DNA of 64,000 bases, taken from contig JBDHKD010000003.1 in NCBI GenBank assembly GCA_039586575.1, positions 62,001 to 126,000 of the forward strand, written 5' to 3'. Source of the DNA: G020344215 sp039586575 (GTDB lineage: Bacteria > Gemmatimonadota > Gemmatimonadetes > Palauibacterales > KS3-K002). The notes under the pieces are model-generated. The model ran no database searches. It was not told where the DNA came from and was given only the letters and a program-made list of their open reading frames with translations. The position numbers and the translations under genes are program-made. Positions 26,204 to 34,908 of this stretch are shown here, one piece after another. Position 1 is the stretch's first letter, and each line of letters opens with the position of its first letter.

Positions 26204-27304
26204 TTACAGGGGCAATGATCCCAGCCGGCTCTTGTCGAGCCGCACCAGCGCTTCCGATCCGTCCGGGGTAACGAGCAGGTCGTCCTCGATCCGGACCCCG
26301 CCCCACCCTGGAAAGTAGAGGCCCGGCTCGACAGTAACAACCATGGCAGGGCGCAGCAATTCCTCGCTGCGCCGAGCAAGGCGGGGTCCCTCGTGGACCT
26401 CGAGCCCGAGGCCATGCCCGGTGCTGTGTGGAAAGCGTTCCTCCACGCCCGCGGCGGCGAAGACTGCCCGCGCCGCCGCGTCCACCGTCTGTCCGCTGAC
26501 GCCCTCGCGTAGTGCAGCGCCGGCCGCCTCCTGTGCGGCGAGCACGAGGTCGTAGACTTCCTGCTGCCGCGGGTTGGGAACCCCCACCACAAAAGTCCGT
26601 GTCATGTCGGAGTTGTAACCCTGCCATCGCGCGCCGAAGTCGATCAGCAGCAGATCGCCATCGCGGATCTCGCGCTCGCCGGTCGCCGCGTGGGGCAAGG
26701 CGGTCCTGGGGCCCGAAGCGACGATCGTCTCGAAAGCCGCGCCTTCGGCACCGAGGCGGCGCATGCCGTACTCGAGCTGGGCGGCGATCTCGGATTCCCG
26801 GACGCCGGGCTCGATGACGCTCAGCATCTCGGTCAGCGCGCGCGCCGCGATGGCGCCGGCGCGTCTGATCGCCGTGACCTCATCCGCGTCTTTCGCGGCC
26901 CGTTGACCCTCGACGATGCCGGACACGGGTTTCCAGTCCACCGCGACGCCGTCTTCCGCCAGACGGGCCCACTCGCGGAAAGAGAGGTAGGCGCTCTCGA
27001 ACCCGATGCGGCGACCGGCGAAAGAGCGTGCCGCCTGCTCGACCAAGCCGGCGAGTGCCCCGTTGCGCAAGACGACCAACTCGAAGCCGGCATCGTCGGG
27101 CAGTTCCTCCGCGGCCTGGGTCTCGTAGCGACCATCGGTGATGAAGAGCGCCCGCGCATCGTCGAGGATGAGCCAACCGCTCGATCCGCTGAACCCGGTC
27201 AAGTAGCGGACGTTCGCCCGGTGGGAGACGAGGAGGCCCTCGAGGTCGTGTTCGCCTAAACTGGCACGGACTCGAGCGAGCCTACGCGCGGCGGGACTGG
27301 CCAT
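26204..27304 (-). CDS. M24B-family Xaa-Pro aminopeptidase
   Basis: Metallopeptidase releasing residues before proline. The N-terminal creatinase-like domain covers about residues 1-130. The pita-bread domain keeps all five metal ligands: Asp in LLIDFGA, Asp in SDMTRTF, His in STGHGLGLEVHE, Glu in VTVEPGLYF, Glu in GVRIEDDLL. 366 aa, cytoplasmic. It lies 64 bp ahead of efp, the conserved neighbour pair, and 18 bp after the TPR gene. Confidence 0.93.
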   Translation of the reverse strand: MASPAARRLARVRASLGEHDLEGLLVSHRANVRYLTGFSGSSGWLILDDARALFITDGRYETQAAEELPDDAGFELVVLRNGALAGLVEQAARSFAGRRIGFESAYLSFREWARLAEDGVAVDWKPVSGIVEGQRAAKDADEVTAIRRAGAIAARALTEMLSVIEPGVRESEIAAQLEYGMRRLGAEGAAFETIVASGPRTALPHAATGEREIRDGDLLLIDFGARWQGYNSDMTRTFVVGVPNPRQQEVYDLVLAAQEAAGAALREGVSGQTVDAAARAVFAAAGVEERFPHSTGHGLGLEVHEGPRLARRSEELLRPAMVVTVEPGLYFPGWGGVRIEDDLLVTPDGSEALVRLDKSRLGSLPL

Positions 27305-27322
27305 GTGGGAGGGTATTGACCC

Positions 27323-29122
27323 CTATTCCTTCAGGCCTCTCAGCCACTCCTGGAACTCTTCGAGATCCCCGGAACTCGATGCCTCGGCGGCGTTCGACTC
27401 ATCCGCCGTCTCGCTCGGCGGCCCGGCCGGGTCGGACGCTGCGACCGGCCCGGGGTTCCCGGGCTGTGAGGCCGACGCGTGATCCTCGGGGCTGTAGGCG
27501 AGGAGACCGGAAAGGTACTCCTCGATGGTGACCGCAGGCGCCGTCGGCTCCGGGGCAGCGGTCGCCGGAATGCTGTCCTGCCTCGCGGGTGGCGTCAAGA
27601 CGGCGCCCGCCGGCACGACGTCGGCTGCCGGGGCGATCTCAGGCTCCGGCGGCTGGCCCAGCTGCAGCGCCGGCTCATCTTCGCGCCGCACCATGACGTC
27701 GAACGACGAGGCGAAGGGGTCCAGGTGCTCGATCCCGGCCACCGGTGCCTCGTCCTCGAAGCGGAACTCGGGCTCGGGCAGCCTCGTCTCCGAGCGGCCC
27801 TCCCGCGCACCGGCCGGTGGCTGCTCCGTGATCGGTGGTGCCTCGAAGGCCGCCGGGATCTCCGGTGCCGCAGGGGGAACGGGCGCCTCGTCGGCCGAAG
27901 GCTCGGCCAGGTCGAGGAGCTCGGCGAGGTCCACACTGCCCTCCGGGGTCGCCCGCGCCTCGGCGAGCTTGATCTCCAGCTCGGCGACCCGCGCCTGCAA
28001 CCGCTCATCTCCCGGACGTGCTCCCACCAGCTTGCGGTAAACGGCCAGAGCGTCCTCGTACAGACCCTGATCGGCATAGAGCTCGGCCATGGTCTCCGTG
28101 ACCATGCCCTCGCTCACCGGGCCAGGACCCGCCGTCTCGGTCTCTCCGGCTGCGCCCGCCGCTTCGGGCTCGACCGCCTCACGGAACTCCTCCGTCAGGC
28201 TCTCTACTCCCAGGTCAGCGCCAGCTCGATCTTCGATCTCCTCCCCGCTCAGGAAGCCCGGGGTCCAGTCCTCGATGTCACCGAGATCGAACTCCTGACG
28301 CCGCTCGGCCGGCGGCTCGGCAGCCGCCCCCGGCGCCGCCGGTTCGCCGGGCGTCCGGGCCTCGAACGCCTCCAGGCCCTCAACCTGCCCCACCGGCGGT
28401 TCGACCGCCTCGTCGGCAAGCGCCTCGAGATCGCTGAACTCTTCCCAGGCCAATGCCGACGGCAGCTCGGGCTCCGCCTCCGCTACATCCCCTCCGCTCT
28501 CGGTGGGCATGCCCTTGCCGATCAGACCTTCCACCGGCTCGATCTCCTCTCCCGACTCCTCGCGCACCGGCTCCTCCGCCGCCAACTCCCAAGGCGTCGC
28601 TCCCTCAACTGGCTCGACCTCCTCCGTCACCTCGTCCGCCGCCGCTGCCGGCGGCGGCGCCTCCTCCGGTGCCACTGGGGCCGCCGCCGCCGGCGGCCTC
28701 ACCCCTCCCGCCGCCAGCTTCTCCAGCTCCACCTGCACCTCCTCATTGCGCGGATCGATCTGTAGCAACCGCTCGTACCACGAACGAGCATCCTCGAGAC
28801 GGCCGCCGCCGGCCGCCAAATCGCCCAGTGCCCGCATGGCGATCATATTCTGAGGATCCAGCTCCAATACCTTGCTGAACTGCTCGTGAGCGTCGGCGTA
28901 GCGCTCGCTCTCCAGGTACACCCGCCCCAGCACGTTGTAGGCGCTGATGTAGTTGGGGTGGTTCTTCAAGCCGTGAAGCACCAGACCCTCCGCCTTGCCG
29001 TATTCGCCAGCCCGGCGGTAGGCGTCCGCCAGGTGAGCGAAGACCAGGCCCTGCGAGTTCTCAGCGTATCGCTGCTCGAGTTGCTCGATTTCCTTCTGGA
29101 CGTCGTCGTTGTCCGGAGGCAT
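27323..29122 (-). CDS. TPR protein with long acidic low-complexity linkers
   Basis: Function unknown. Residues about 25-140 are three or four TPR repeats (AHLADAYRRAGEYGKAEGL, NVLGRVYLESERYADAHEQF and so on). A Pro/Glu/Ala-rich linker runs from about 142 to 340. Another TPR pair, from MAELYADQGLYEDALAVYRK, lies at about 345-395, and a second linker leads to the C-terminal tail LEEFQEWLRGLKE. No signal peptide. It looks like a cytoplasmic scaffold. A strong promoter stands about 60 bp upstream. The protein is acidic throughout. Confidence 0.85.
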   Translation of the reverse strand: MPPDNDDVQKEIEQLEQRYAENSQGLVFAHLADAYRRAGEYGKAEGLVLHGLKNHPNYISAYNVLGRVYLESERYADAHEQFSKVLELDPQNMIAMRALGDLAAGGGRLEDARSWYERLLQIDPRNEEVQVELEKLAAGGVRPPAAAAPVAPEEAPPPAAAADEVTEEVEPVEGATPWELAAEEPVREESGEEIEPVEGLIGKGMPTESGGDVAEAEPELPSALAWEEFSDLEALADEAVEPPVGQVEGLEAFEARTPGEPAAPGAAAEPPAERRQEFDLGDIEDWTPGFLSGEEIEDRAGADLGVESLTEEFREAVEPEAAGAAGETETAGPGPVSEGMVTETMAELYADQGLYEDALAVYRKLVGARPGDERLQARVAELEIKLAEARATPEGSVDLAELLDLAEPSADEAPVPPAAPEIPAAFEAPPITEQPPAGAREGRSETRLPEPEFRFEDEAPVAGIEHLDPFASSFDVMVRREDEPALQLGQPPEPEIAPAADVVPAGAVLTPPARQDSIPATAAPEPTAPAVTIEEYLSGLLAYSPEDHASASQPGNPGPVAASDPAGPPSETADESNAAEASSSGDLEEFQEWLRGLKE

Positions 29123-29180
29123 GTCGTGTTACTCCTGGGGCAGCTGCGGTTCCCATGCAAGGCGGCGGAGGGATCGTGCA

Positions 29181-29210
29181 AATATATTTGTTTCAAAACG
29201 TTAGTGTCAA
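29181..29210 (-). promoter_or_regulatory. Strong sigma-70-like promoter for the TPR/pepP/efp/acc run
   Basis: On the minus strand the -35 TTGACA (29210-29205) and the -10 TATATT (29186-29181) are separated by 18 nt, in an AT-rich pocket of otherwise GC-rich DNA. It points into the 599-residue TPR gene, whose ATG is about 58 nt further on. It may drive the whole run down to lnt, since later gaps are short. Confidence 0.75.
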
Positions 29211-29228
29211 CGTACGCTGTCTGTGATC

Positions 29229-29260
29229 TATATTACTTTATGCGGCCGGCGGCGCCGCCG
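29229..29260 (+). promoter_or_regulatory. Possible ppiD control region with 14-bp palindrome
   Basis: TATATT at 29229-29234 could be a -10 for ppiD, although no good -35 lies 17 nt upstream. A perfect 14-bp palindrome built from GGCGGC and its complement lies at 29247-29260, where an operator would sit. The divergent TPR promoter is only 20 bp away. The remainder of the 29123-29366 gap shows nothing else I can support. Confidence 0.3.
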
Positions 29261-29366
29261 CTGGTGGCTCGGCCGGTAGCATTTTCGTAGGTGCCGAGTA
29301 GATTCAGTCCACACGTTTCCAAGGTTTTGGTGGCGCGATTTCGGCAGAAGGAGAAGGACTGGCCAT

Positions 29367-31178
29367 ATGCTGCGCTCAATGCGTCGAAACACGAAGATCA
29401 TCATGCTGGTCGTCGCCGTAGCGTTCGTCGGCCTGATGGTATTCCAGTGGGGGATGGACATATCGGGCCGAAGCAACCCGGCCGCGGCGGGGGAAGTGGG
29501 GCGGGTGAACGGCACATCGATCAGCTATCAGCTGTGGACGGCGACCTACCGCAACCTGACCGATCAGGCGCGGGCGCAGAAGGGATCGGCACTGAATGAT
29601 CGGGAGCTGGCCTTCCTGGAGGATCAGGCGTGGAGCCAGCTGGTGAACGAGATCTTGATCGATCAGGAGTTGGACCGTCGAGGGATCTCGGTGACGGACA
29701 ACGAGGTGAGGCTGGCGTTTCAGACGACTCCGCCACCCTGGCTGGCGCAGAACGAGCTGTTCCAGACGGGCGGTCAGTTTGACTATGAGAAGTATCGCGA
29801 GTTTTTCTCGAACCCGGCGGTTGACCCGCAGCTGCTCATACAGATCGAGCAGTACTATCGCTCGGTGCTGCCGCAGATGCGTCTGATGGAGCAGATCGGG
29901 AGTGGCATATACGTATCGGATTCCGAGCTCTGGTACATGTACCGTGACCGAAGCGAGCAGGTGCGGGTGACGTACCTGGCGCTCGACCCGGAGCTGGCGG
30001 TGGCTGACACGCTGGTCGAGTACAGCGACGCGGAGCTGCGGAGCTACTACGACGAGCATATCGACGAGTACAGGCGGCCGGCGACGGTCGAGGTTACGCT
30101 GGTCCAGTTCTCGCGCGTGCCGAGCGCCGCTGACACGGCGGCGGCGCTGGAGGAAGCGCGGCGAGTGCGCTCGGAGATTGTTGCGGGTGCCGAGTTCGCC
30201 GAGTTGGCAGAGCGGCTGAGCGCGGACCCAGGGTCGGCGCGGAGCGGCGGTGACCTCGGCTGGTTTGGGCCTGGCGAGATGGCGCCGGAGTTCGAGGCAG
30301 CCGCCTTCGCGCTGGAGCCCGGTGTCATCTCGGAGCCGGTTCTCACCGCCTACGGTTACCACATCATCAAGGTCGAGGAAGAGGAAGCGGATCGCATCCA
30401 CGCCTCCCATATCCTGATTCCGATCCGGCTTCAGGGCGCGAGCGAGGACGACCTGCTGGGCACCGTGGACCGCTTCGAGCGGATCGCGCTGACGTCGGGC
30501 CTGGAGGTGGCGGTGGACTCGCTGGGGGTCGAGAGCCGCCGAATCACTCTGGCCGAGGGTAGCGATTTCGTCCCCGGCATGGGGGCGTTCGAGCCGGTGC
30601 ACTACTGGGCGTTCCACGACTCGACGATGGCCGGTGAGCTGAGCCCGGTCTACGAGACCGACCAGGGCTTTCACTTCTTCCAGCTCGAGAGCCGCGTGCC
30701 CGAGGGCTACGTCCCGTTCGCCGACGTGGAGCCGGCTGTGGGGCGGCGCGTCGAGCTGGAGAAGAAGAAAGAGGAGGCGCAGCGGATGGCCGCGCGGATG
30801 GCGAGCGAGTTGCAGGCCGACGCGAGCCTCGACGCCGTCGCCACCGAATACGACCTGCTGTATCAGACCAGCACGCTTTTTACGCGGTTCGATTTCGTAC
30901 CCGGACTCGGTCAGGGTAACGCGGTGATTGGTGCCGCCTTCGGGCTGGAGCTGAATGAGATCGCCGGCCCGATCGAGTCGGACGACCGTCTCTTCTTTGT
31001 CCAGCTGGTGGAGCGAGTCGCGCCGAGCCGCGAGGAGTTCGAGGCGATACGAGAAGACATGCGCGCCCAGCTAACGCAGCAGCGTCAACAGACCGCGCTG
31101 GACGAGTGGTTGGCGGAGCTGCGGGAGATGGCGACGATCGAGGATTTCCGGGAACAGATCTTCGTACCGCGCTCCTGA
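29367..31178 (+). CDS. ppiD: PpiD-like membrane-anchored peptidyl-prolyl isomerase
   Basis: Periplasmic folding helper anchored in the inner membrane. A helix spans residues 8-28. A SurA/PpiD-type N-terminal domain follows (about 45-200), then one clear parvulin domain (about 241-338; GDLGWFGPGEMAPEFEAAAF and GYHIIKVEEE). The remainder is a helical C-terminal part with a degenerate second rotamase-like stretch. 603 aa. GGAGAAGGA lies upstream of ATG 29367. It is the only plus-strand gene of the window and converges with the DUF4321 gene, leaving 16 bp. Confidence 0.9.
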   Translation: MLRSMRRNTKIIMLVVAVAFVGLMVFQWGMDISGRSNPAAAGEVGRVNGTSISYQLWTATYRNLTDQARAQKGSALNDRELAFLEDQAWSQLVNEILIDQELDRRGISVTDNEVRLAFQTTPPPWLAQNELFQTGGQFDYEKYREFFSNPAVDPQLLIQIEQYYRSVLPQMRLMEQIGSGIYVSDSELWYMYRDRSEQVRVTYLALDPELAVADTLVEYSDAELRSYYDEHIDEYRRPATVEVTLVQFSRVPSAADTAAALEEARRVRSEIVAGAEFAELAERLSADPGSARSGGDLGWFGPGEMAPEFEAAAFALEPGVISEPVLTAYGYHIIKVEEEEADRIHASHILIPIRLQGASEDDLLGTVDRFERIALTSGLEVAVDSLGVESRRITLAEGSDFVPGMGAFEPVHYWAFHDSTMAGELSPVYETDQGFHFFQLESRVPEGYVPFADVEPAVGRRVELEKKKEEAQRMAARMASELQADASLDAVATEYDLLYQTSTLFTRFDFVPGLGQGNAVIGAAFGLELNEIAGPIESDDRLFFVQLVERVAPSREEFEAIREDMRAQLTQQRQQTALDEWLAELREMATIEDFREQIFVPRS

Positions 31179-31194
31179 CGGCGCGCGGCCCTGC

Positions 31195-31491
31195 TCAGAG
31201 CATCATGCGTGCCACGTAGGCCACCGCCACGACACCTGCCACGCTAAAGAGATTCACGTTCAATACGATCGGCCCCAGCGTGAAGGCGATCACCAGCAGG
31301 TCGACGCTCAACGGACCGATGCTGGCCGAGATCGTCGTGGTGAAGAACTCCCGGAACGGGCCCTCGGGAATGAAGAGTACGGAGAGCTTGGTGAGGATGG
31401 CACCGAGCAAGAACCCGAGCGCCAGGATCAGCGCAATACGGCCGGGCGAGCGGCCGGAGGGGCGTAGTAGAAGACTATCCGCGCGAGTCAC
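31195..31491 (-). CDS. DUF4321 small membrane protein
   Basis: A 98-aa protein with two hydrophobic segments (about 17-36 and 63-95). It contains the family-like GFLLGAILTKL near the N-terminus and PLSVDLLVIAFTLGPIVLNVN further on. DUF4321 proteins are uncharacterised. GTG 31491 overlaps the polyprenyl synthase stop (GTGA), so it is probably translated with that gene. Confidence 0.7.
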   Translation of the reverse strand: MTRADSLLLRPSGRSPGRIALILALGFLLGAILTKLSVLFIPEGPFREFFTTTISASIGPLSVDLLVIAFTLGPIVLNVNLFSVAGVVAVAYVARMML

Positions 31492-32528
31492 TTTCGCCGC
31501 TCAATCGAGTAGTTGACCGCCTCGGCCAGGGCAACCGTCGCCGGAGACTCCGGCAACTCGGCGAGGGCCGCGATTGCCTCATCCGCGTACTGACGCGCCT
31601 TGGCTCTGGCGAAGGCGATGCCGCCTCGTGCCTGCGCCGCTTCGACCACGCGAATGATCAGATCCTCCTGCGGCTCCGGGTCGGCGAACAGCGCATTGAC
31701 CGCTAGACGCTGCTCCCGATCGAACTCGGGCAGGGCCGCGATCAGCGGCAGGGTGACCTTATGCTCGCGCAGGTCCTGGCCGGTCGGCTTGCCCGTGACG
31801 TCCTCGTTGCCGGTGTAGTCGAGGATGTCGTCGGCGATCTGGAAGGCCATCCCCAAGGCGAACCCGTAGGCCTTCAGCGGCTCGCGCTGGGACGAGTCGC
31901 CGACCAGGGCGCCCAGCTCGCAGGCCGCCGACATGAGCGACGCCGTCTTGGCGCTGATCAGACGGTAGTAGTCGTCCTCGGTGAAATCGAGCGCATCGTG
32001 CATGGCCAGCTGGCGCATTTCACCGATGGTCATGGCGTTCGCCGCTTCGGCGAGCACCTTGATCAAGTCCACACGTCCCAGCCGCGTCATCTCCATCACG
32101 GAGCGTGAGTACAGGTAATCGCCCATGATGATGGCGACCTGGTGACCCCAGACCGAATTGACGGTCGGCATGCCGCGGCGCAGCACCGAGTGATCGACGG
32201 CGTCGTCGTGCACCAAAGTGGCCAGATGTACGGCTTCGACGACGGCAGCCAGCAGGAGTGCGTCGGGGCTGGACTTGCCGCCGATCTCGTTGCAGAGCAG
32301 CAGCAGCGTGGGCCGGAACAGCTTGCCCCGCTTGAGCAGCAGGTAGTCGTTGACTTCCTCGATGAGCTCGAACTCATCGACGACCAGGCAACGCATCACC
32401 TCGTCCAGCTCGTCGAGCCGTTTGCGGACCGGCTCCTGGATCCGCGCCAATTCTGGTAGGGCCGTACGGAGCATATCGTGATTGTCGGGGAGCGCCACAG
32501 CGCCCAGAGGGCGCGACTTGGCGGACAC
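31488..32528 (-). CDS. Long-chain polyprenyl diphosphate synthase
   Basis: Trans-prenyltransferase extending FPP for quinone side chains. The first aspartate-rich motif is in LVHDDAVDHSVLRRG and the second in QIADDILDYTGNEDVTGK. The small residues before the first motif (HLATL) suggest a long product, as in IspB/HepPP synthases; chain length cannot be set. Start uncertain: GTG 32528 gives 346 aa, ATG 32474 gives 328 aa, and neither has a good Shine-Dalgarno. Confidence 0.92.
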   Translation of the reverse strand: MSAKSRPLGAVALPDNHDMLRTALPELARIQEPVRKRLDELDEVMRCLVVDEFELIEEVNDYLLLKRGKLFRPTLLLLCNEIGGKSSPDALLLAAVVEAVHLATLVHDDAVDHSVLRRGMPTVNSVWGHQVAIIMGDYLYSRSVMEMTRLGRVDLIKVLAEAANAMTIGEMRQLAMHDALDFTEDDYYRLISAKTASLMSAACELGALVGDSSQREPLKAYGFALGMAFQIADDILDYTGNEDVTGKPTGQDLREHKVTLPLIAALPEFDREQRLAVNALFADPEPQEDLIIRVVEAAQARGGIAFARAKARQYADEAIAALAELPESPATVALAEAVNYSIERRK

Positions 32529-32567
32529 TTTAGCGGTAACTGAGCGGGTTTGTCAAAGGGGGGTCAA

Positions 32568-34664
32568 CTAGCTGCGCAGGCTCGCCACGCGCTGGGAGAC
32601 ATCGCGGAAGTTGACATCGCAGCCCAAGACACGTTCGTACGACTCGATGGCGCGGCCGGCGTCGCCGATGGTTTCGAAGGATCGGCCCATGGCGTAGAAG
32701 ATGCCGACCAACTCATCGTCCGTGTGGCCGGGGACCTGCAGGGCACGGCCGAGTACTTTCAGCGCGATACGGTGGTCGCCCTTCTCGACGAAGCAGGCTC
32801 CAAGCATCTCGATGGCGCGCAGCCGGAAATCGAGCCCGCGGGCGGCGATCTGGAACTCGGCAATCGCCTCGTCGATCAAGCCCATGTCCCGGTAAGCACA
32901 GCCGAGGTCGTAGTGGCTGGCGGCGTCCTCCTCCTCGATCGCTTCCGAGACCTTCGATTTGAACTGGCTGAGCATCTCGGCGAAGTTGACGTCCGACTCG
33001 CTCTGCGGGTCGGCTGCCGCGATCCTGAAGCGTGTGCTCTTCTGCTCGGCCTCCTCCTCCATGATAATGGAGCCCAGGTCCACGTAGTCACCCGCCGCCG
33101 TGGCCGGTTCGCCCGTCGGCGCCGCGGACGCCTCCTCCTCGACGAACATCTCGAGCGCCGCGGCCGCTCGCCGGTTCTGGGGGTCCAGCTCCAGAACGCG
33201 CTGGTAAACGGCCCGCGCCTTATTACTGGCGTCGGTGCGATCCAGGCAGTCGGCCAGTTTCAGATAGGCCTCGACCAGGCCGGCCCGGTCGGCGGCGCGC
33301 AGGGCGAACTCGACGCGCTTCTGGTACGCAGCGACGTCATTGACGTTGAGCCGCAAGAGCTCGTCCAGCACACGGCCGGCATCCCGATACTGGCCGGCGC
33401 GCTCGTGAAGTCCCAGCGCCTCGCTCAAGCAGAGCTTCGCCTTGTCACGGTCCCCGATCTCCAAGAGCGCCTCGGCAAGATCGAAGAGCAGGTCCGCTTG
33501 CCTTCCCTCCACCCGCAGTCTGGACTCCAGTTCCGCCACGCGATCGGCAGGCGTAACGGCCCGCTCGACCGGCGGCGGCTGAGGCGGCTCATCGATGGCG
33601 GACGGTGGCTCTGCGGCCGGCGGCGCCAGGGACGTGGGCACGATTCCCAGGTCCGCAGCAGCCGGCGGCTCGACGCCGGCCGCCTGAGCGTCATCGGCGA
33701 TCGAGGTCGGCATGATATCCAAACCGGGATCCTCGAGCGCGCCGCCGAATATCTCTCTTTCGAGCGACGAGGCATCGATATCGATGCCCTCGAGGTCCAG
33801 CTCGGCCGGTGGGCCCACCTCCTCGAGCGATCCCAGATCGTCGCCGCCCAGATCCTCGACTACGGCGGCCGGCGCTTCGAGCTCGGGTGGCTCGACCTCC
33901 AGGGGCTCCCCGGCAAGCTCGGGCTCGGGCTCCGGCTCCAGCGGCTGCGGCTCCTCCTCCGGCTCGTCCCATGGCAGGATCTCCGGCAGCTCGAGGACAC
34001 CTTCGGCGTCGATGGCGCTCGACGTGGATTCCTCCGGCGGATCTACCTCCGGATCCCGCTGCGGTGCCAGCTCGAGGATGCGCTCCCGGACCTCGCTGGC
34101 ATCCGCCTCGCGACCTTCCTGGTTCAGGTCACGCCAGGCCAGCCGCAACTGTTCAACACCGTGCATCGGGCGCTCGTGCTCGATGAGCTGGTCGGCGATC
34201 ATCAGCCGCACCTCGGGGTCCGGCGACAGATCGGCGAACTCGATCAGCGCCGAGAAAGCGTCGTCGAGCTTCCCGGCCCGCTGCATGCGCTCGGCGTACT
34301 CGAGGAAGTGGCGGCGCGCATCCGAAAGGAAGCCCTTCGCCGCCCCGATCTTGCCCAGCTTCAGGTAAGCGGAATGCCGGTTCGGCTGATTACGGAGGAT
34401 CTTGTTGCAGAGCGCGATAGCGTTGTTGTAGAAGCCGGCCGAGAGGTGCCCGTCGGCCGCCATCTCGTAGTAATTCACCGCTCGCGCCACGTCCCCGACC
34501 CTGCGGTACAGGTCGCCGACCCGGTTGAACAAGGCGAGATCAGGCTCCTTGCGCTCGCGGCGGTCAGCCTCGATGGCGTTCTCGTACTCCTCGATCGCGC
34601 GTTTCCAGTTCTCGCGCTGCTCGAAGCTTCTCGCTCTTTGCCTGTACCGGGCAGCCTCGCTCAT
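32568..34664 (-). CDS. Large TPR protein with acidic central linker
   Basis: Function unknown, 698 aa, no signal peptide. TPR repeats fill about residues 1-200 (YRQRARSFEQRENWKRAIEEYENAI onward) and 390-690. Between them is a Glu/Pro-rich disordered stretch with runs of alternating Glu-Pro. Near residue 590 is ASHYDLGCAYRDMGLIDEAI, a block I recall from large TPR proteins of Deltaproteobacteria. With the 599-residue protein at 27-29 kb it forms a pair of scaffold-like proteins around ppiD and the prenyl synthase. It starts at ATG 34664. Confidence 0.85.
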   Translation of the reverse strand: MSEAARYRQRARSFEQRENWKRAIEEYENAIEADRRERKEPDLALFNRVGDLYRRVGDVARAVNYYEMAADGHLSAGFYNNAIALCNKILRNQPNRHSAYLKLGKIGAAKGFLSDARRHFLEYAERMQRAGKLDDAFSALIEFADLSPDPEVRLMIADQLIEHERPMHGVEQLRLAWRDLNQEGREADASEVRERILELAPQRDPEVDPPEESTSSAIDAEGVLELPEILPWDEPEEEPQPLEPEPEPELAGEPLEVEPPELEAPAAVVEDLGGDDLGSLEEVGPPAELDLEGIDIDASSLEREIFGGALEDPGLDIMPTSIADDAQAAGVEPPAAADLGIVPTSLAPPAAEPPSAIDEPPQPPPVERAVTPADRVAELESRLRVEGRQADLLFDLAEALLEIGDRDKAKLCLSEALGLHERAGQYRDAGRVLDELLRLNVNDVAAYQKRVEFALRAADRAGLVEAYLKLADCLDRTDASNKARAVYQRVLELDPQNRRAAAALEMFVEEEASAAPTGEPATAAGDYVDLGSIIMEEEAEQKSTRFRIAAADPQSESDVNFAEMLSQFKSKVSEAIEEEDAASHYDLGCAYRDMGLIDEAIAEFQIAARGLDFRLRAIEMLGACFVEKGDHRIALKVLGRALQVPGHTDDELVGIFYAMGRSFETIGDAGRAIESYERVLGCDVNFRDVSQRVASLRS

Positions 34665-34908
34665 TCGCCCCGAATCCGTGATCGCTAATCGTGACTATCC
34701 CGCTCGCCCATGCGCCGAGGCCGGGCACAGGCGCGCCCCGCCACGAACCTCGAGGTTGGGCAGCAGATCAGCCCTAAAGATACACAAATATGCTGACTTT
34801 TCAGCAACCCGCTCGACGACGGCCTGGCGGGCCGCGGCGGCCGGGGGCGGACAGAAAGGGGTGCAACTGCCGCCCAAATACACCGCACCGCACCTTATGT
34901 TGCACGCT
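34665..34908. other. Intergenic region between hutI and the TPR gene, with 7-bp inverted repeat
   Basis: The 244-bp gap holds a perfect inverted repeat GTGCAAC/GTTGCAC at 34861-34867 and 34899-34905, immediately after the hutI stop. It also holds a small hairpin (GCTGA/TCAGC) in an AT-rich patch near 34791-34804. On the minus strand TTGCTG and TATCTT, 19 nt apart, could be a weak promoter for the TPR gene. None of these is certain. Confidence 0.4.

Noticed and set aside
31167..31190. Bidirectional terminator between ppiD and the DUF4321 gene
   Set aside because: A six-pair GC stem can be drawn across the ppiD stop, but there is no T run on either side, and such stems are frequent by chance at this GC content.
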